In this document: piece after piece, positions 6,242-7,259 of the stretch | How positions within the stretch are numbered: position 1 is the stretch's first letter | Layout of the letters: each line of letters begins with the position of its first letter | Origin: Candidatus Krumholzibacteriia bacterium | GTDB taxonomy: Bacteria; Krumholzibacteriota; Krumholzibacteria; WVZY01; JAKEHA01 | Direction of reading: 5' to 3' | Length of the DNA stretch: 7,259 bases | Assembly: GCA_029863355.1 (NCBI GenBank) | Contig: JAOTVO010000129.1 | Span: forward strand, 1 to 7,259 | Position numbers and translations under genes: made by a program | The notes under the pieces: generated by a model | Told to the model about the DNA's origin: nothing | Databases searched by the model: none | What the model saw: only the letters and a program-made list of their open reading frames with translations

Positions 6242-6249
6242 CTCGGGGC

Positions 6250-7259
6250 GTGATTCGCACCGCGCGCCTGGTGTTCTGCGTCGGCCTCGTGCTCGTTGCC
6301 GGGGGCCTGTGGGCCGGACCGGTGTCCCCTCCGGATCGGCCGGAAACGCGCGCGCGGATGCGGGCGATCTACGAGGCGCTCGCGATCGCGCTGGACCTGA
6401 GCCTCGACCGCGCCCGCTTCGAGGACCCCGGGAGCCGAGAGGGCGTGCTGGACGCGCTTGGCGCCTTGGCGGAGAATGCCGAGGCGCTCGATGCGCACGG
6501 CCTGGAGCTGGGCGAGAGCCTCGGCTTTCTGCGCTGGTCGCTCGTCCGCGACGCCAACGAGGCCATCCTGCGCTTCCGGCAGGGCCAGTACGAGGGCACG
6601 CGCTTCCTTATCGGCCGCCTGACCGAGAGCTGCGTGGCCTGCCACACCAAGCTGCCCGCGGACGGGCGCTATGCCGACGTCGCGCCGTTGTTGCGCCGCG
6701 AGGACGTCGCGGCGTTGCCCTTCGAGGAGCGGGTGCGGCTCGCACTCGCGACGCGCCAGTTCGACGCGGCGCTGGAGGCGCTCGAGTCGCGTTTCGCCTC
6801 CCCCGAGGAGAGCGCTACGGGCATCGCGTCGGGCGGGATGCTCACTGTTTACCTGGAGGTTTGCCTGCGCGTGCGCGGCGACTACGCGCGCGCCATCGCC
6901 ACGCTGGAGCGCCTGGGTGGGCGCGCCGACCTCCCGCGCTTTTTCGTGGGCCACCTCGAGCAATGGCTCCGGACCCTGCGGCAGATGCAGGACGTCGACC
7001 CGGCCGGGGCTGAGATGGACATCGCACGGCGACTCGTCCGCGACGCCCGCGCGCACAACATCTTCCCCGCGGATCGACACGGAACGGCGGATTTCGTGAT
7101 CGCGTCGGGCCTGCTGCAGCGCCACCTGGCCGCGAATCCAACCGACCTGGACGAGGTCGCCGAAGCGTTCTACCTGCTGGGTGTGTGCGACTCGCACCTC
7201 TCGCAGTCGTACTGGGTCTCGGAGACCGCCCACTACCTCGAGGCGTCCATCCGCACGCG
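6250..7259 (+). CDS. Exported c-type haem protein with TPR-like helical repeats, partial at 3' end
   Basis: The frame is open for 336 codons from GTG 6250 to the window edge, with an in-frame TAG at 6238 that fixes the upstream limit. The N-terminus is a signal peptide (basic MIRTAR, hydrophobic 8-21, then AGP). Residues 32-132 are helical and end in a single CXXCH haem-attachment site, CVACH (C128, C131, H132), in LTESCVACHTKLP. A haem motif at the C-terminal end of a helical domain resembles class II cytochromes c (c', c556). A second helical part (about 155-336) has TPR-like pairs, such as RLALATRQFDAALEALESRF and RVRGDYARAIATLERL, and ends with EAFYLLGVCDSHLSQSYWVS. The protein probably acts in the periplasm, in electron transfer, gas or redox sensing, or as a haem-bearing scaffold; the function is not known. 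No clear Shine-Dalgarno precedes the start. It is divergent from the pilin. Confidence 0.82.
   Translation, partial: MIRTARLVFCVGLVLVAGGLWAGPVSPPDRPETRARMRAIYEALAIALDLSLDRARFEDPGSREGVLDALGALAENAEALDAHGLELGESLGFLRWSLVRDANEAILRFRQGQYEGTRFLIGRLTESCVACHTKLPADGRYADVAPLLRREDVAALPFEERVRLALATRQFDAALEALESRFASPEESATGIASGGMLTVYLEVCLRVRGDYARAIATLERLGGRADLPRFFVGHLEQWLRTLRQMQDVDPAGAEMDIARRLVRDARAHNIFPADRHGTADFVIASGLLQRHLAANPTDLDEVAEAFYLLGVCDSHLSQSYWVSETAHYLEASIRT

Larger units (their letters stand above)
6000..6249. other. Divergent regulatory region between pilin and haem-TPR genes
   Basis: These 250 bp lie between the two divergent start codons. Pilin side: Shine-Dalgarno (6009-6014), leader hairpin (6021-6053) and sigma-54-like promoter (6084-6099). 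Cytochrome side: a short AT-rich patch (about 6197-6222) with TTGACA at 6214-6219. The stretch 6100-6195 is GC-rich with no convincing gene. It is the place where activator sites for the sigma-54 promoter would be expected, but I recognise none. Confidence 0.65.

Noticed and set aside
6309..7013. 234-codon plus-strand open frame in another phase
   Set aside because: It is a frame-shifted shadow of the haem-TPR gene, Arg/Gly/Pro-rich and without motifs.
6211..7233. 340-codon minus-strand open frame at the right end
   Set aside because: It competes with the plus-strand gene, but only the plus strand shows a signal peptide, CXXCH and TPR-like helices; the minus frame lacks any motif and is rich in Arg, Gln and Ala.
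1..7259. CRISPR arrays, insertion sequences, tRNA or rRNA genes
   Set aside because: I found no regularly spaced direct repeats, transposase motifs with terminal repeats, cloverleaf-type sequences or rRNA signatures on either strand.

Overview
This window is a GC-rich (about two thirds G+C by eye) piece of chromosome from a Gram-negative bacterium. The Gram-negative reading rests on an RND inner-membrane efflux pump with its periplasmic adaptor, plus an exported c-type haem protein. Three traits fit large-genome, mostly uncultured lineages such as Gemmatimonadota, Eisenbacteria/Krumholzibacteriota-like FCB bacteria or deltaproteobacterial relatives: a secreted 6-bladed beta-propeller with the GxQGxGPGEF signature, a small pseudopilin with the 'C…C.HxH' pattern, and dense GC coding. 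The phylum is an inference; no marker gene is present.

Layout. Positions 1-5212 hold three genes on the minus strand, read right to left: a secreted 6-bladed beta-propeller protein (5212-3926), a lipoprotein RND adaptor of the HlyD/AcrA type (3833-2514), and an RND permease that starts with an ATGA overlap at 2517 and runs off the left edge after 839 codons. The adaptor probably starts at a GTG behind a perfect AGGAGG rather than at the upstream ATG. A perfect 15-bp hairpin lies between propeller and adaptor. A noncoding stretch (5213-5516) carries a candidate promoter and inverted repeats upstream of the propeller. It also carries a good intrinsic terminator (5462-5490) that ends the next gene.

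That next gene (5999-5517, minus) is a stand-alone type IV pseudopilin. Upstream of it, the 250-bp divergent region 6000-6249 contains a very good sigma-54 (-24/-12) promoter match pointing at the pilin, and a stable hairpin just before the pilin ribosome-binding site. On the other strand a gene starts at GTG 6250 and runs off the right edge. It encodes an exported protein with one CXXCH haem site at the end of a helical domain (class II cytochrome c-like), followed by TPR-like helices. A TTGACA box places its likely transcription start almost on the GTG, so its mRNA may be leaderless.

How the genes work together. Adaptor and permease should form a tripartite efflux pump with an outer-membrane channel not seen here. 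The propeller gene is co-directional and probably co-transcribed, so a periplasmic role next to the pump is possible but unproven. The pilin is transcriptionally insulated by its terminator and appears to have separate, activator-dependent control. No mobile element, CRISPR array, tRNA or rRNA was seen. Most of the window is recognisable; the least explained parts are the propeller in an efflux operon, the haem-TPR fusion and the pilin control region.
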